The notes below the pieces were generated by a model. It made no database searches, was not told where the DNA came from, and was given only the letters and a program-made list of their open reading frames with translations. Positions 1 through 12,415 of a stretch of DNA of 64,000 bases are shown in pieces. A program made the translations under genes and the position numbers. The first letter of the stretch is position 1, and every line of letters starts with the position of its first letter. The DNA is from Capsicum annuum (lineage: Eukaryota; Streptophyta; Magnoliopsida; Solanales; Solanaceae), in contig NC_061121.1 of NCBI RefSeq assembly GCF_002878395.1, positions 138,151,671 to 138,215,670 of the forward strand, written 5' to 3'.

Positions 1-660
1 GAACTATTTGAGTTCCTTACTGAGATAGGTGGCTGTATCTGACAGTCCTGATTTTTGAGTTCTACTCTGAAGATTGATATTGAAACTGCAACTGTGGGAG
101 TTCTCACTTAACTGATATGCCCTGAATCTGAACTGGTGGGGTCCGACCTGTAACCGCAGCTGGAAGGGTGTCAATACTATGCCACAGATAAAGACCTCTA
201 CCCTGGTCAAGCCTCTCTAATGGGTGACCCTCATAGGAAGTCAAGCCTAAGGCAGTATAATAGTCAAGCCTTATTCTAATGGGTGACTCCTACTCCTACG
301 CTGGCTATGTAGTTCTGGAGTTCAGGGATTGCTCCTAACGACTCTTCCTCTCTAATGAGGAGCCGCCATCCCTGCACTTGCTCGGTGCTAGCTCCTACTC
401 CCAACTGAAAGACTCTAAACTGATTCTTAACTGAACTTAAATTGAGTTGAATCTAATACTGATCATGTTTCTCGAATGATGGGTTAAGCTAAACTCACTT
501 GGTTCCATATCTGATAGAATATTACTAAATCTCATTATCTAAAAAAATAATATTGAGCTCTGAAAAGATTACTCCAATAATACTGAGGTCTGAACTAAAC
601 ACTCGAATACTACCAGATCTGAGTTGAGTACTGAACTGAGGCTAGAATACTAGTGATACT

Positions 661-687
661 GAGATTACTGAGATTACTGAGATTACT
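661..687. repeat. 9-bp microsatellite GAGATTACT x3 inside the LTR
   Basis: Three perfect adjacent copies. The same region of E-type LTRs is rich in degenerate CTCAGTAAT-like words, so this looks like local expansion of LTR sequence. Confidence 0.85.
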
Positions 688-1689
688 TAAGTTCTGTATC
701 TATCTGAGAGTACAGAGTTCTATAACTCATTGACTTCTGAGAATCGTGGATTAACTGAGTCTATCGAGGAAACGAACATGGGCTCTAGACTACAGCTAAT
801 TTATTGGGTATAATTACCCCAGGATTCGATAACTTAAAAGTAAAACATAACTATTCTTGAATAATCAAGACCATGGACATTCATTCACCATCACAATCAC
901 TAAAGAATCTCTTCAAGTAATTAGAAATCATAAATATGTGATAGTATAGGGAGACATGCTATTGGCTTATACTCCTTTGAACAAGGTCTTACATCAAACA
1001 CTCAACATATATTAAAGTCTTAGTATGTATCGAAGAGCACATAATTAGGGAATTTCATGCTATCATATCACAGTTCATTCACTAAGGCTTTTCAACAAAT
1101 ACTTAGCATGTAAAGGTTTGCATACAATTGGGGATTTCAAGTCCACAGTCTATAATGGCTCTAATTCTTTCACGTAAGCATTTTATCAAACATATGGGGA
1201 GCATGCTTTGCTTATTCAACAATTTCTACACTTAATTGACAACAACACATCACTTAACAAGAAAATTGAAGAGGGTTTATTATGAACATCCCATGAATAT
1301 CACATACTAGGGTCAAAGCTTGAAAACCTTGTAAACAAACATGAATTAAAACTCAATAATAGCATCAACTTCAATTTCAATTCACATGAATCATGAAAAC
1401 TCATAAACATAAGAAGCTTTGAATTTTGAAAAGGAGTCTTGAGCTTTTTGGGTGAAAGAGACCCAAGAATCAACATCTACATACCTTAGAAAACTCTTTC
1501 TTGAAGGCTCTTGGAGGGATTTTAATTTTTTTATTTCTCTTGATTTTTCTTGAAGAAGAAAAACGGGTTTTGATTTTGTAGAAACCTTAGCTTTTGATGT
1601 TGAAGAGGATAAAATGAAGTTGTGAGCCTTGATCGGGTATAAATAGTGGTTGAAAAGAGAGGGAAAAGATGAAAATTTCCTTTTAAAAA

Positions 1690-2060
1690 AATTAACATAA
1701 AATTACTGATCGAGGACTGTAATGGTCGAAGTGATGGTCCGTCGCTAGTCTGACGGTCCATCGGGTCATCTATTGCACGTCGATCAGAAAAATAATACAC
1801 TACCTCAATATAACGGTCTCAGCGATGGTCCATCACAAACTCGATGATCCGTTAGATCATCCATCGTACGTTGGCCAGGATGAGGCCATACTGCCTCAGC
1901 GACGACGGTCCTAGCAATGATCGTCGCAACCTTGATGGTCTATCATCCTAGCCATCGCACTTAGGCCCAAAAAGAGAGTTACTTTCTTAGTTTGAATGCT
2001 TGGGTGATGGTTCGTCGCAAGATCGACGGTCCATCAACCAGTCTGTTGCACCTGGGCAGT
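1690..2060 (-). repeat. U3 tandem module, about four copies, around GACGGNCCGTC
   Basis: Four imperfect units of roughly 85-95 bp, read on the minus strand. Each holds a GATGGACCGTCG-like word and a second GCGACGGACCATCG-like word about 10 bp further on. The core is an inverted repeat with one central base. The block lies upstream of the TATTTATA-like stretch at about 1636-1646. E-type LTRs elsewhere in the window have three or fewer copies. Confidence 0.75.
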
Positions 2061-2303
2061 TCCGATAGCTCTTAGTAAAATGGTCATAACTTCCTCGTCC
2101 GATGTCGAATTTTGACAAAATTGGTATCAATGGAAGGTTTATTCAATTTACTAAATGAAAAAGAGTTGATATTAGGGAAATTATACACAGTTAAAAATAT
2201 TTCTCACTTGGGAAGACACTTCTCAACCTTTTAGGGCCAGATTAACACATTACTAAACACACTCTAAGGCTCATACTACGAGAGAATTTTGTGGGGTCTT
2301 ACA

Positions 2304-4010
2304 TAAGTGCTACTTTATCCACATCCTACAACTTAACTTTATTAGTGACCAGGTCCTTCAAGTACTTAGCATACTTAGGCACTCACTGCAAAATATTTAA
2401 AAGAGAAATGTTAATGTGAATGTCTTTATATGTGTCAAAGAATTTCTTAAAGTATGCATCCTTCTTTGCTTTTCTAAGCCTTTATGTAAATGGTTGTGGT
2501 GGTGTCTCCTTAACCTGTTCAGCAACTTTATTTTTTGAGTACTCAAACTTTCTCAAATTATCAGCAACTTTGTCATCTTCCTATTGAGTAACCAACAGTG
2601 TATCTATGTCCTTAGTTGTATTTAAAGACATTTTATTTATCTCCTTACAATTTCTCAAAATGATTGTCATTACTTGTTTAGGAGGTTCATTATCACTTGG
2701 CAAACCACCTTGAGGCCTGGAATTTTATGCCTGTTGTATTTTTCTCAACTGATACTCTAAATTCTTCTGTACTACTTGTTATTTTTGAGTTCTATACCAA
2801 TTTGTTCTTGTGTGGCCATGATCTTTTTTAACATGTCTTCTATGCTATTAGACTGTGTGTTTTGCTACTGCTGCTAAAACTGTTATTGTTGGTTATTCCA
2901 AGATTGATTTGGTTTCTGAGTTAGCCAGTTTTAGTTATAGGCATTACTATAATTTGGCCTTTGAGCATTGCCCACAAACATGACTGACTCCGAATTTGCA
3001 CCACACATAACTGTACAGTGACCACTATTGCCATAAACCATGCATAAACTTATGGTCTGCTACACTTCATTCACTTGAGTTGTAGTTTGATTCACAGCCA
3101 ATTTGATTAATTGGGTCATTATCTTATTTTGCATGGCTGAAGTTGAGCGGCCAAGGCTGTAATACTGTTAACTTCAATCATACCTAGAACCTTTTTCATC
3201 GAGCCTCTGGAGGTATCATCATGCCAATTTGGATTACCTTGACCAATCTGATACAAAAAGATGTATAGCTCATCATATATCTTCTCTAATTTTTGACCAC
3301 CTGCAGCTAAATCTAGCAAAATTTTCATGTTATGGTCAAGTGCCTCAACAAAGGTGTGAGATAATACCTCATTAGACTATTGAGTATATGGATAGTCCCT
3401 AAGAAGAGCTTTGAACCTCTCCTAAGCATGAAATAGGTTTTTATCTAATCTCTATTTGAAGCTCACAATCTCACTGCAAAGTCTCGCAGTCATGCTAGAT
3501 GGAAAGAAGTGGATAAAGAACTTCTAGACTAAGTTATCCCAATTTGTGATTCATCTTGCCGACTCAGCGTTTAGCCACTTCTTCACTTTCCCCAACAGTA
3601 AAAAGGGAAAAGTGTCAGCCTCACATAGTCAGTTGACACACCTATAGGGATTAGTATGTCACTAATATCAAAAAAGTTCTGCAAGTGGACTTGTGGATCT
3701 TCATGTGAAAGACTGGTGAACTGTCCACTACTGATCAAAAGCTACACCATATTCTATTTTAGCTAGAATCTATATCTAGTAGTAAGTTTTTAAATAGGGG
3801 ATGCCAGATTTGTCATAGGTGGGATTGCCACTTCGCGAACTATCCTATGGGCTGGTGGATCCTCAGCCATGGGAGCAGTAATATCTTGTTCTTCATTGAT
3901 TTATGGCATACAGTAGAGAAGGACTTCTTCTCTCCTCAATTAGTGAAAGCATTGCTCAAGTTCGGGTGGTTCAACTAATTCCCCATCCCTTGCCAACTTA
4001 CTATTCTATT
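2304..4010 (-). pseudogene. Athila-like retrotransposon gag, degraded
   Basis: Gag would form the capsid and nucleocapsid of the particle. Read leftward from about 4010, the frame shows an N-terminal segment with APMAEDPPAHRIVREV, then the Retrotrans_gag-like core: HEDPQVHLQNFFDI, VRLTLFPF, KVKKWLNAES, WDNLV and KFFIHFFPSSMTARL, ending in a stretch with DHNMKILLDLAAGG (around 3300-3360). A degenerate Cys-His cluster follows at about 3000-3060, and the C-terminal KYAKYLKDLVTNKVKL at about 2310-2350 marks the end of gag. Many stops and shifts break it. The E-type LTR at 2303 truncates it. The order of gag, PBS and LTR to the right agrees with a minus-strand element. Lineage is inferred from gag residues and the PBS type. 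Confidence 0.85.
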
Positions 4011-4106
4011 AACTTGTTTTCTTCGAAGTTAGAACAACACTAACAAAAAAAAACTAAAGAAATCTAAGAAGAAAAACTAGAACTAAAGCAGTTACTAAAT
4101 TACAAG

Positions 4107-4124
4107 TCCTCGACAATGGCGCCA
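4107..4124 (-). other. Primer-binding site, tRNA-Asp type
   Basis: Reads TGGCGCCATTGTCGAGGA on the minus strand. This resembles the TGGCGCC-type PBS of Athila elements, which pairs with tRNA-Asp. It sits between the gag remnant and the LTR, as expected. Confidence 0.8.
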
Positions 4125-4130
4125 AAAACT

Positions 4131-5811
4131 TGTTTTGCCTAAGCGTACAGGCAAGTGTACATGGTCTCACCAAGTAATATAGGGGCCTTAAATAAATTTG
4201 AGTATCAATCCCTCAGAGACTTGTTTTGACAACTATTCAATTATATTTTAACTATTGAGATTAATCAGTGCGAACATAACTAAAATAGTTTTTGAGTTAT
4301 AAATTGAAAATAAAGTAAATAATGTGGTATAATATAGTGATTGGACAATCAGAGGAAAGGTAACCAAGGTTAAGGCTCTACAGATAATCAAACTATTCTA
4401 TTAAACTTCATTGATTAGGTTACTTATTTTGGTTGATGTTTTGCATGGTTGATATTATGATTATGGTCTTTCGAGCCTCTAATCCTCTCTCTAACGTAGC
4501 CCACAGCTACGTTATTGAGTGGGGATGCAAGAAATAAGATAAATACATTTACATTTCATCCCATAATGAATCAAATTGGACACTTAGGTATATTCCAATC
4601 ATAATTTCAAATTACAACTTCATTATGTAGAAGGTTATAATCCTACTCTATTTATCCCCGTGTTTTATCTTCTTGTTTCCCTTTCCAGGCTCACAAATTG
4701 ACTATGTATGTATTATAAGGGTAGATAATCCTTAAAATTATGATAAAAAGGATAAATAAACAATCAAATATGATAATTAAACAAAACCAAATCAATTCAA
4801 AGCGACAGTAATAATGTTCTTGGCTTTAACCCCGAAAAAGGAGCTTTTGGCCGCTCATGGATAATACCATAATAATTATAGATGTATACATGATAATATC
4901 TATTAAAAACTTAAGTAAATAGATAAAAACCCTAATTGAAGTTTTTACTAGCCCCTCTCCAAGTTTCAATGTCATCCAAGGTGTTTAGCATCAAGTTCAA
5001 GTGTCCTATTTATAAGAAGACAAAAGTTGTAAAAAATGACCCATGTCGATGTCGCACCCCTTATCGTGGTGGTGTGCCTCCTAATAGTAGTATAATCTTT
5101 GTTACACATTGTTTTGTGTCCCTTATTCAGCATCCAAGGCTGTTTCGTGCCTCTAATTGCTGTGGCTTGCCTCCGCGATGCGCCATCACTAAAAAGTGTC
5201 CAATTTTATGCTAAATCTTGTCCCATGCCTTCGTCCTTTAATTACAAGCCTTGTGATGTTGTTTTCACTTGATTTACAGATTTTGTATCATTCATATATC
5301 ATCATCATCAACTCAAAAAGCATCCTATAACATTCAACACCATGAATTAGAGTTCAAAACAACACATAATCTACAACTTTGAATTAGAACTTAATCTAAG
5401 AACTAGCTTCGTCCATTTAATCTTTATCTGTGTGTTTTGACTCTTGGATTGATCCAATTGAACATTTAAAATGATAAAAAAAAATTCCCAAAAGATTATA
5501 CAATCATACCATTAGTAACTTATTAAAAACACTAGAATCCACTGAGATCAACTAGAACAACACGTAGCTCAAACTAGTAACACTAGTTTTCTCATTTGAA
5601 CTCTAAATGACCAATTTTAATCCAAACTTGTTTGAATTACACATTAAAATTGTAATCAATTAATTTAACTCTTTAATTCTCAAGTATACCATTAACAACA
5701 CATTAAGCACACGAATTTTCTGAAAACAAGGCTAAATAAGCTCGGATAACAACAGTGGGGTGCATAAATCCACCTCAGATCATTCAAGTATATGGGGTTT
5801 GAACAATGATT
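4131..5811 (-). repeat. Athila-like 5' LTR, minus orientation
   Basis: The reverse complement aligns by eye with the LTRs of element A, including GGATTTATGCACC near its start (about 5758-5785), the AAGACCATAATCAT/TATCAACC block (about 4440-4490) and a CAAAACA end next to the PBS. The LTRs of A are about 1.45 kb, so the size fits. The outer boundary near 5811 is approximate. Short open frames inside, including one at 4936-5214, have no family resemblance. Confidence 0.75.
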
Positions 5812-7190
5812 TACTTTCATTCTTGTGCCAGGAAACTCAGTTTTCATATGAATTTGGAATTTGATGTTCATACCCACATTACATGATTTTAGACTACGAT
5901 GCTCTCTTATGAATTAAACTATATTTTTATGAAAATTCATGATTTACTCATGTGTTTACTCATACAGTGACCTAATGAAGTGAATTTTAGTGTTCTTGAC
6001 ATAAAATGCAATAAGTTGGTAAATGTATATGATTTTAGCATGATTCATCGAGTTTACAAGCAATTCAAACTTGCTGTTTAATATAACAGACTATTACAAT
6101 ATGATTACAATTTTAGTTTTGATCATATGATCTCAGACATGATATGAAATTCACATATTTACTCATGAAAATGATTTAGCAATAGAAGCATGATTGGTTT
6201 TTTGACTTATAAACAATTATGCTTACTTTATGGTGAATTTCATAAATTATAAGCACTAATATGTTTTGGGAGTAGTATTTAGCTCTAAGAGAGGTGAGTT
6301 TAATGTACCCAAACTCCCAAAAACTATGTATCATTGTAGGTTACAGAGCTCCTCACTAGAGAGTACCTCTTTTTCCTAAATGGGCTCAGCTCAGTGATCA
6401 CTACAGTTATGGTTCTATACCAATGTCAAGGTATAGAACAACCCTCCTCAATGTTGGTCAGGCATTGGCTCTATATTGCTCACATGGTTTATCTCGGTTG
6501 TAAGAATCTCGCCAGAAATATTATTTTCAAAAACTAAGTATAATAACTCATTGGCTTTACTAGATTATGCTTTACTGCTTATGGTTTATGATATTTTAGC
6601 TTTCTATTTTATTCATGAACATGGTGAATCTTCTACAGTTAGCATGTATATTTTAAGAATATGACATATTAATTTTTACTTATTGCTATCACCCCCATAT
6701 ACTTTATACATTCAAGAATTACTAACTATATATATATTTCTGTGACTATATTATTTCATAAGTAGGTTTTGGTATTCGTCCACGGCATCACGATTAGCTA
6801 GGATCACCATTTCCTACCTTCTGTCAGTTGGTGATTCCTCATTTTAAGATGACCTATATTATGTTAACTTCCAATAGTTTAGTTATGTTTAGACTTTAAG
6901 TTTTTCTCTTGGGTCGGCTGGGGTCTATCTCAGTGGCTCTTTAGTTTATTAAGAGGCTTGTCAAGACTTATCAGTTGATTTCATATATTCATGTGTTCAG
7001 TTGATGTTTGGTTCATATTGCTTTACTGATATTATTTATCTAATTAAATCCATATTATTAAACTAAATTCTTTGCTCATGTCTTAAATAAATTTGTTTTG
7101 ATTTAGTACTAAATATATATCATGGGTTAGCTTTGGGATACTTGTAGTCCCAAGCACCGTATGATATCCAGGGGGTGGCCTCAAGTCTTA
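5812..7190 (+). repeat. Ty3/gypsy LTR fragment related to the solo LTR at 20310-22602
   Basis: Shares with the 3' half of that solo LTR the ordered blocks GGGAGTAGTATTTA, GTGATCAC, TATAGAACA, GCTCACATGGTTTAT, GGCTCTTTAGTT and an AGCACCGTATGA end near 7160. The U3 half is missing, probably cut by the Athila-like element on its left. The right boundary near 7190 is estimated because no terminal TTACA was found. Confidence 0.7.
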
Positions 7191-7513
7191 TATTTTTCAA
7201 CTCTTGTCCTAGATATGTGTTATATAGACTACCTGATCTTTTATTCTTGAGACACCTTTATTTTATAGAATCCTTTGGCAAGATGAAATCTGGATGTTGA
7301 AACATGTATCTTCAACCTGGTTCAGGGACTCTCTTTATCAATAATCGAAATAAACTGAAGCCAATATTATGTTGAGTGAAAAAATATTTATATTTATGTT
7401 ATATATAAGAGAGGATACAATGCTTTGTCATTCTCATGGATTTTTGATCTTTTTATGTTAGAATACGTAGCTTCATTAAATTATTTTTTCCTGATTTTTA
7501 TTCTTCTAAATAA
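7191..7513. other. Unassigned AT-rich spacer
   Basis: No coding frame, LTR end, PBS or repeat could be supported. It may be decayed LTR or internal retroelement sequence. The TS SINE is inserted at its right edge. Confidence 0.4.
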
Positions 7514-7527
7514 TTTTTAAGTCTTTT

Positions 7528-7651
7528 ATCAAGGGTCTATTGAAAATAGCATCTCTACCTTACCTCTGAGGTAGAAATATAAACTGCTTACACTTACCCT
7601 TCCTAGACCCCACTTTGTGGGAATATACTGCGTATGTTGTTATTATGGTAC
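7528..7651 (+). mobile_element. TS-type SINE, 5'-truncated, with perfect target-site duplication
   Basis: The body contains GGGTCTATTGAAAATAGC, CTCTACCTTACCTC, ACCCTTCCTAGACCCCAC and a GTATGTTGTTATTATGG end. This is the recognisable order of the Solanaceae TS SINE, whose 3' end is TTG-rich. The direct repeat TTTTTAAGTCTTTT occurs at 7514-7527 and again at 7652-7665 without mismatch, which fixes both ends of a 124-bp insertion. The tRNA-related 5' part with the B box is not visible, so it is probably 5'-truncated. SINEs are non-coding and depend on LINE proteins to move. Confidence 0.9.
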
Positions 7652-7677
7652 TTTTTAAGTCTTTTTCTTGTTTCTTG

Positions 7678-8575
7678 TGTAACACCTTAGAACTTTAATC
7701 CATGTTTATTTAGCACTTAGCTTAGTTAAAATGAAATCACACATTTTCAGACTTCTATGAGGGGAACCACGATTTGTGATTCAAAACTATGACTCGTGCT
7801 TGCAACCATGAAACTAGTTCACAAAAATGAATGCTTTTAGGTTCCCAAGGAAGAAACCATGATCCGTGATCTTAGTTCAGGGATTATGAAAACAAATGTG
7901 GAACTACATCCAAAAATTTGGCATTTCAATGCAAGTTCCTATAAAAAGGTTCACGAGTCATAAAACAGAGTCCATGATTGTGGAATTCTTTTGTGATTCA
8001 AATACAAAGATAAATTTTGCCTCAGGAGATCATGGATGATAGCACAAACTGTGAACAATATTCCATGATTTGTGAATTCAAATAAAAAATTCATTACATA
8101 ATCCTAGGAAAAATCTTTCAGGCATATATAGCTCAAAACAAGACTCACAAAAGTGATCTATGGTTTGTGGAACAACACATGGAATAAAATCCTAATATAT
8201 TTATCAACATTTTAAAAGGGATATATTTTGACTTTTTTTTATAGTCTATACCCTATCTCATGATGCCCTGACCTTCAAAAGGTATAAATATCATATCCTA
8301 AAGTCAATTCTCCTTTTATTCTCCCTTATCATGTCATTACTAAGTTCCTTGAGCAATAAACCATCAAAGAGGCTTTTTTCAAGCCAGAGCATCGAGTACC
8401 ATTATTTATATTATATTCATAAAGGAACTAAAGAAAATTTGACAACCTTACTAATAGAAAGGGGATACGCTCAAGCATGCGAAGAAAGTTCAAAGGGCCG
8501 CAGCAAGAAAAGGACGCAGGCTACCCTACGAATTCCGACAAGAAAGCGTGATAAAAAAAGACTACATTTGTGATT
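7678..8575 (+). repeat. Ty3/gypsy-like LTR fragment with TATA box
   Basis: Starts TGTAACACC at 7678. From 7770 to 8170 it carries spaced repeats of the type CCATGATTTGTGATTC. A TATA box, GGTATAAATATC, lies at about 8280. An 80-codon open frame (8331-8573) begins 40-50 bp after it. No PBS or LTR 3' end follows; copia sequence begins by about 8600. Called an LTR from the TGTAACACC start, the repeat block and the TATA position. Family unknown. Confidence 0.55.
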
Positions 8576-8639
8576 TGTTCCAATTTTATATATCAAAAAG
8601 ATGGGAATATAACATTTCATTCATCTTTAGTTTCTTTCC

Positions 8640-9300
8640 TTTGACCTGTGCAGTCAGATTTAACCCATCTTCTGAGAAATCCAATATGGAATAAAATTTC
8701 CTAACTATCTCATCAAAATAGTAGGAATAGGTCCTTTTAAGAGATAAATCAAGCCTTGATGTTTTACCATCTTAACTAACTCCAACATTCTAGGTTCCAT
8801 TAACACACTTGTGTCAAAAATCCTTCCAGTGAATACCTTTTGATTCTTCAAGAATCTATTTTTCACTTTCTTAGACACAACCTCACTTATCTCTCCATTT
8901 TTCCTTCTACTATAGGTGATCCCAGATTTTCTTTCAACTACTTTCCTCTTCTTCAAACCAGGTCCCTTAGAAGTATCCTTTTTTTAGTAAAATTTTGAGA
9001 CTTTTCTCCAAAATATTTTGGTGTTTTACTAATATTATGTTTTGGGGAGAAAATATACTCTTTCCTGGGCTATTTAATAGGAAGATGAAATTTTCACCCA
9101 CCCAGGAATTATCCATCAGTGTCTTATTAAAAAAGTTTTGATGGCTCAGGGATAGTTCTTCATCAACAACTTGAGTGAATGGGGGCTTGGCTTCGTAGGA
9201 GTGGGAAACAAAGGTTGTTTTCAAGGGAGATTTGAGGAAGGATTTTCAATAATGAGAAGCTCAGTTTCCTTAAGAAGACATGATAATGAGGAATTGGTAG
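8640..9300 (-). pseudogene. Downstream (env-position) ORF remnant of the Sirevirus-like element
   Basis: Read leftward, an N-terminal MATNSSLSCLLKETELL (about 9250-9300) is followed in shifted frames by KPPFTQVVDEELSLSHQ and a lysine-rich part: KKRKVVERKSGITYSRRKN, MEPRMLELVKMVKHQG, LLKGPIPTILM and, after a shift, FYSILDFSEDGLNLTAQV. The last part resembles the plant-transposon-associated domain often seen in uncharacterised Solanaceae proteins next to copia elements. In Sireviruses an env-like ORF lies between pol and the 3' LTR, so position fits. Function is unknown, and no membrane segment or signal peptide is evident. At least two frameshifts, and truncated near 8600. Confidence 0.55.
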
Positions 9301-10819
9301 CCATTTTCATAGCAAAGTGTTTGTGAATAGATTTTTCTTCCCTTTTTTCCTTAAAAAATAAGAGAAGGAATGGGTATCCCTAGAAATAGAGAAAGGAGCA
9401 AACATAGATAGGGTTTCTAATATAATTGGAAGTGATTATGTTTAATTCATGGATGACTCATCCTTTCTTTTTGAAGAAGACAATTTTTCAAACATGGAAA
9501 GAGAGATAGGATACTGCTTTATCTACTTAGAACAAACAAAAAATGTGCATTCATGACACTAATCTGTGAGAAAGGACTAGGTCCCTCTCTTTCTTTGAGT
9601 GAATCTTTGATTTTGTGAATGTCATATTTTTCTCCTCCAAAGTTATTCCTATGGGTGTATACCTATAAGGGTATAATACTGAGTTAGACCAACATGTACC
9701 TATTCTACCAAGGATACATGCCTCTTGAACATAGCCAAATTTTGAGGAGATACACTTAGTCACATGTTAGGACAAGTCAATCAAATCATTGCTTGTTTCA
9801 CATTTTTATCCGCATCACACTCCCTTTTTAGAACTATTAAGATATAAAACATTAGTTCTGAGATCTAGGTGTAAGTCTTTTCTTCATTCACACTACCTCA
9901 AGATCCTCCTTTTGAGTTGAATTTCTTTTGGGACCAGGTCGCTGAGAATTCTGATATGACCATTTCTTGTTGGTCTTGTACTAAACCTGGGATCAGGGGC
10001 TAGCATTTTAAATTAACATCATTCTTATTTGCACTTTTTAGCCTTTCACCATCATCATGAATATATTCTTTTAATTTCTAAGACTTTACTACCACTAGGG
10101 ATCAATAGCTTTTCTGACTAATAAGAAGCTCCCTGCATTTCTTACTTTGAGAATTTCAACTTTGTTTTACTAGGGACCATGTCCTTGTAAATCAAGCATT
10201 TAAAAATAAGACAATTCCACCTGAAGTGTCCTGAGAGAGAGAACAATCAAACTTTCCAGAATTAAACTTTGAGTACTTATTAATGAACCATTTCTGACTA
10301 CAATCCCCTTTCTCATAACTAGAACCATGATCACAAGTTAAATTTGGGAACCCACTTGAGTTTGAGCTCCCAATAAGAGGACAATGGTGTGATCAAATCC
10401 CTTTTGTCCCATCTAGGTGGAGAGCTTCTTTTCATAAGTTTTTGAGGCTTGAAACCCATAGAATGAGCATTTCCTTGCTGAATATACCTGGAACCATTCA
10501 TTCTATCTCTAATCCATCTTTGATAATTTTTCTTTATGTGCCTATCTCTTCCATAATGAGTGCGTAGAGGCTTGTGGACCTTGTTCTTAGCATCATGATC
10601 AACCTTTCCTTGAGACCCATGAACTTGGGTTCCTTCTTGATAACCAACACTTTTCCCATTATTATCACCTTGACTAGTTAAGTTAAAAATGATCTAAGAG
10701 AATGTAGTCCATAGTAGGGATTTTTAAAGATTTTTTCTTTGATGGACCAGGTCCCTCTCAAACTCCTCATTCTTCTAGAGTATAGATATAAGATGATTTT
10801 GGGAATCCTTAATTTTTTT
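9301..10819 (-). other. Decayed internal copia sequence without pol domains
   Basis: No integrase, RT or RNase H motif can be read in any frame. Near 10240-10300 (minus) QKWFINKYSKF and SGGIVLF resemble the area around the copia aspartic protease site, with the catalytic Asp position reading Asn. Most of pol must be deleted. Copies of the family palindrome lie at 9930-9940, 10173-10185 and 10744-10756. Confidence 0.5.
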
Positions 10820-12330
10820 CTTCAAGCTCAACCAAAAACTTTGATGTTTATTTCTTCCCTTTACTTTTAGAAGCATCTACTATCTCCAGTTGACTCACCA
10901 AGCTTAAATTTTCAAATTTAAGTGTAGCAACCTGTTGCTCAGTTTCATATATCTGGAGGGTCAAAGATATCAATTCAAGTTCCTGATCTTCTATCTTTCC
11001 TTCTAGAGCATTATTCTTCACTTTATCACAGGCGCTATTAGCTTCCTCCCGTTGATTAACTAATCTTAGATTTTTAGATTTCAGCTTTGCAACCTGCTTC
11101 TCAATTTCAGATATCTACAGAGTTAAAGCAATCAACTCAATATCTTGACTTTCTACCTTTTCTTCTAAAGTATTTTTTTCATTAGGTATTTCACACATGG
11201 AACCAATCAACATAATGGAAATCTTTTATTTTTCTATTAAGTAAGTTTTATTTAATATTAGAAAGTGTTACCTCATTTTCTTCTTCATCTTCAGTGTTTG
11301 CCATAAATGCAAATATGGAATCAAAGGTCACTTTCTCATCCTCCACTGCTGGTATGGAAACATCATCCTCCGTCCTACCTTCCTCAGATTCATTAGAGGA
11401 ATCTTTGCATATTGCAAGAGCCTGCCTTACTGCATAATTAACTGCAACCTTTATTCTTAATTTTACAGGGACCCAGTCCCTATTCTTTCCTTTGTCACCA
11501 CCAGTATTGAGATATTCCTGATAGTCCAGTTTTTGCATTGGACAATCCTTAATGAAATGGTCAGGACTTTCATATTTTTAAACTTGCCATTTTTCTTCAT
11601 ATCTCTCACAATTCTTTTTTCCAAATAGATAACATCAGTATCTACTTCATTAGAGTCTAAATTTAGTACCCTCAGTTCCAGAGATTTTTTCCTTTTTCCT
11701 TCATTCTTCTCTTGTTCTTGATGTTTCTGGAGTTCATGAGTCTTTATATTTCCAATAATCTCATTCATTGTGAGAGTTTTCTGGTTCCTTGCTTCAGTAA
11801 TAGCATCTACTTTGCTTTCCCAGGATTTTGGTAGAACCCCAAGAATCTTCCTCACTTGCTTATATAGTAGAATCACCTCTCCTAGGCAGTGTAGCTTATT
11901 TGTGATAGAAGTGAATCTTGTATGCATTTTTTGTATTAACTCTCCTTTCATAGTGAAGGTTTTATACGTGCAGCCATCATGTCAACTTTGGAATCCTTCA
12001 TGTAGTTTTCTCATGAGCTGTTTTCAAGTAGTCCAAGATTTCTTAGCACTTTCACATACAAAAATCTTGATGTATTCATTAGACCTTATACCACAACCTA
12101 TCAATTTCTTGTCCTTATAATTCTTTTCAACCTTCTTTCTATCTTTATCATTAAGCTCCCTCCCAATTTTGACAACCATTCTTGTCACCTCTCCTTCTTT
12201 GACTTCTATAATAGGAACATGAGGACCATAAAGAATTATGTCCATCACTTTACTACCCTTAGCAATAGTGAAGTCAAACATCCTGGTTTTCTACCACCGA
12301 TAGTATAGCTCATTAAAATCTAGATGGCCT
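10820..12330 (-). pseudogene. Copia gag (UBN2 type) with coiled-coil tail, frameshifted
   Basis: Read leftward from about 12330. The N-terminus carries FNELYYRW and MFDFTIAKGSKVMD; then YGPHVPIIEVKEGE, DRKKVEKNYKDKKLIGCG and CESAKKSWTT (ends 12024). After a frame change: MHTRFTSITNKLHCLGEV, VRKILGVLPKSWESKVDAI and TEARNQKTLTMNEIIGNIK (11463-11951), the usual order of plant copia gag. Another shift gives a degenerate zinc-knuckle region around HFIKDCPMQKLDYQ and an acidic segment (11248-11538). From about 11190 to 10830 two heptad-like blocks recur (ISEIEKQVAKLKSKNLRL and IYETEQQVATLKFENLSL), a coiled coil as described for Sirevirus gag. Would form the particle. Broken by at least three shifts and by stops. 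Confidence 0.85.
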
Positions 12331-12415
12331 ACTGGTAGATTGCCCTTCTTCTAGGTTAGGTAGAGAAACAATGTAAATAAAATCACTCTAGGTATGAATC
12401 TTTTAGAGTGTTCTA

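Larger units (their letters stand above)
1..2303 (-). repeat. Ty3/gypsy LTR, E-type family, minus orientation, left end outside the window
   Basis: The reverse complement starts TGTAAGACCCC at 2303 and follows the two LTRs of element E (44685-47331 and 50644-53034) in order: a U3 repeat block, a TATTTATA-like stretch, a GTATGT splice-donor-like site, then the region carrying ATGAGGGT repeats and the GACACCCTTCC block. Element E has a 2.65-kb LTR, so about 350 bp should lie left of the window. It is clearly diverged from the E copies. Whether it is a solo LTR or the 5' LTR of an element extending leftward cannot be told. It interrupts the Athila-like gag at 2304. Confidence 0.85.

Noticed and set aside
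2350..2370. GACCAGGTCCTT at 2350 as another copia palindrome
   Set aside because: It lies in the coding sequence of the Athila-like gag (KDLVTN) and is best explained by chance.
4936..5214. 92-codon Cys-rich open frame
   Set aside because: Lies inside an Athila-like LTR, has no family resemblance and no support in the related LTRs of element A.
11770..12120. 116-codon plus-strand open frame
   Set aside because: Antisense shadow of the copia gag, which is clearly the minus-strand signal.
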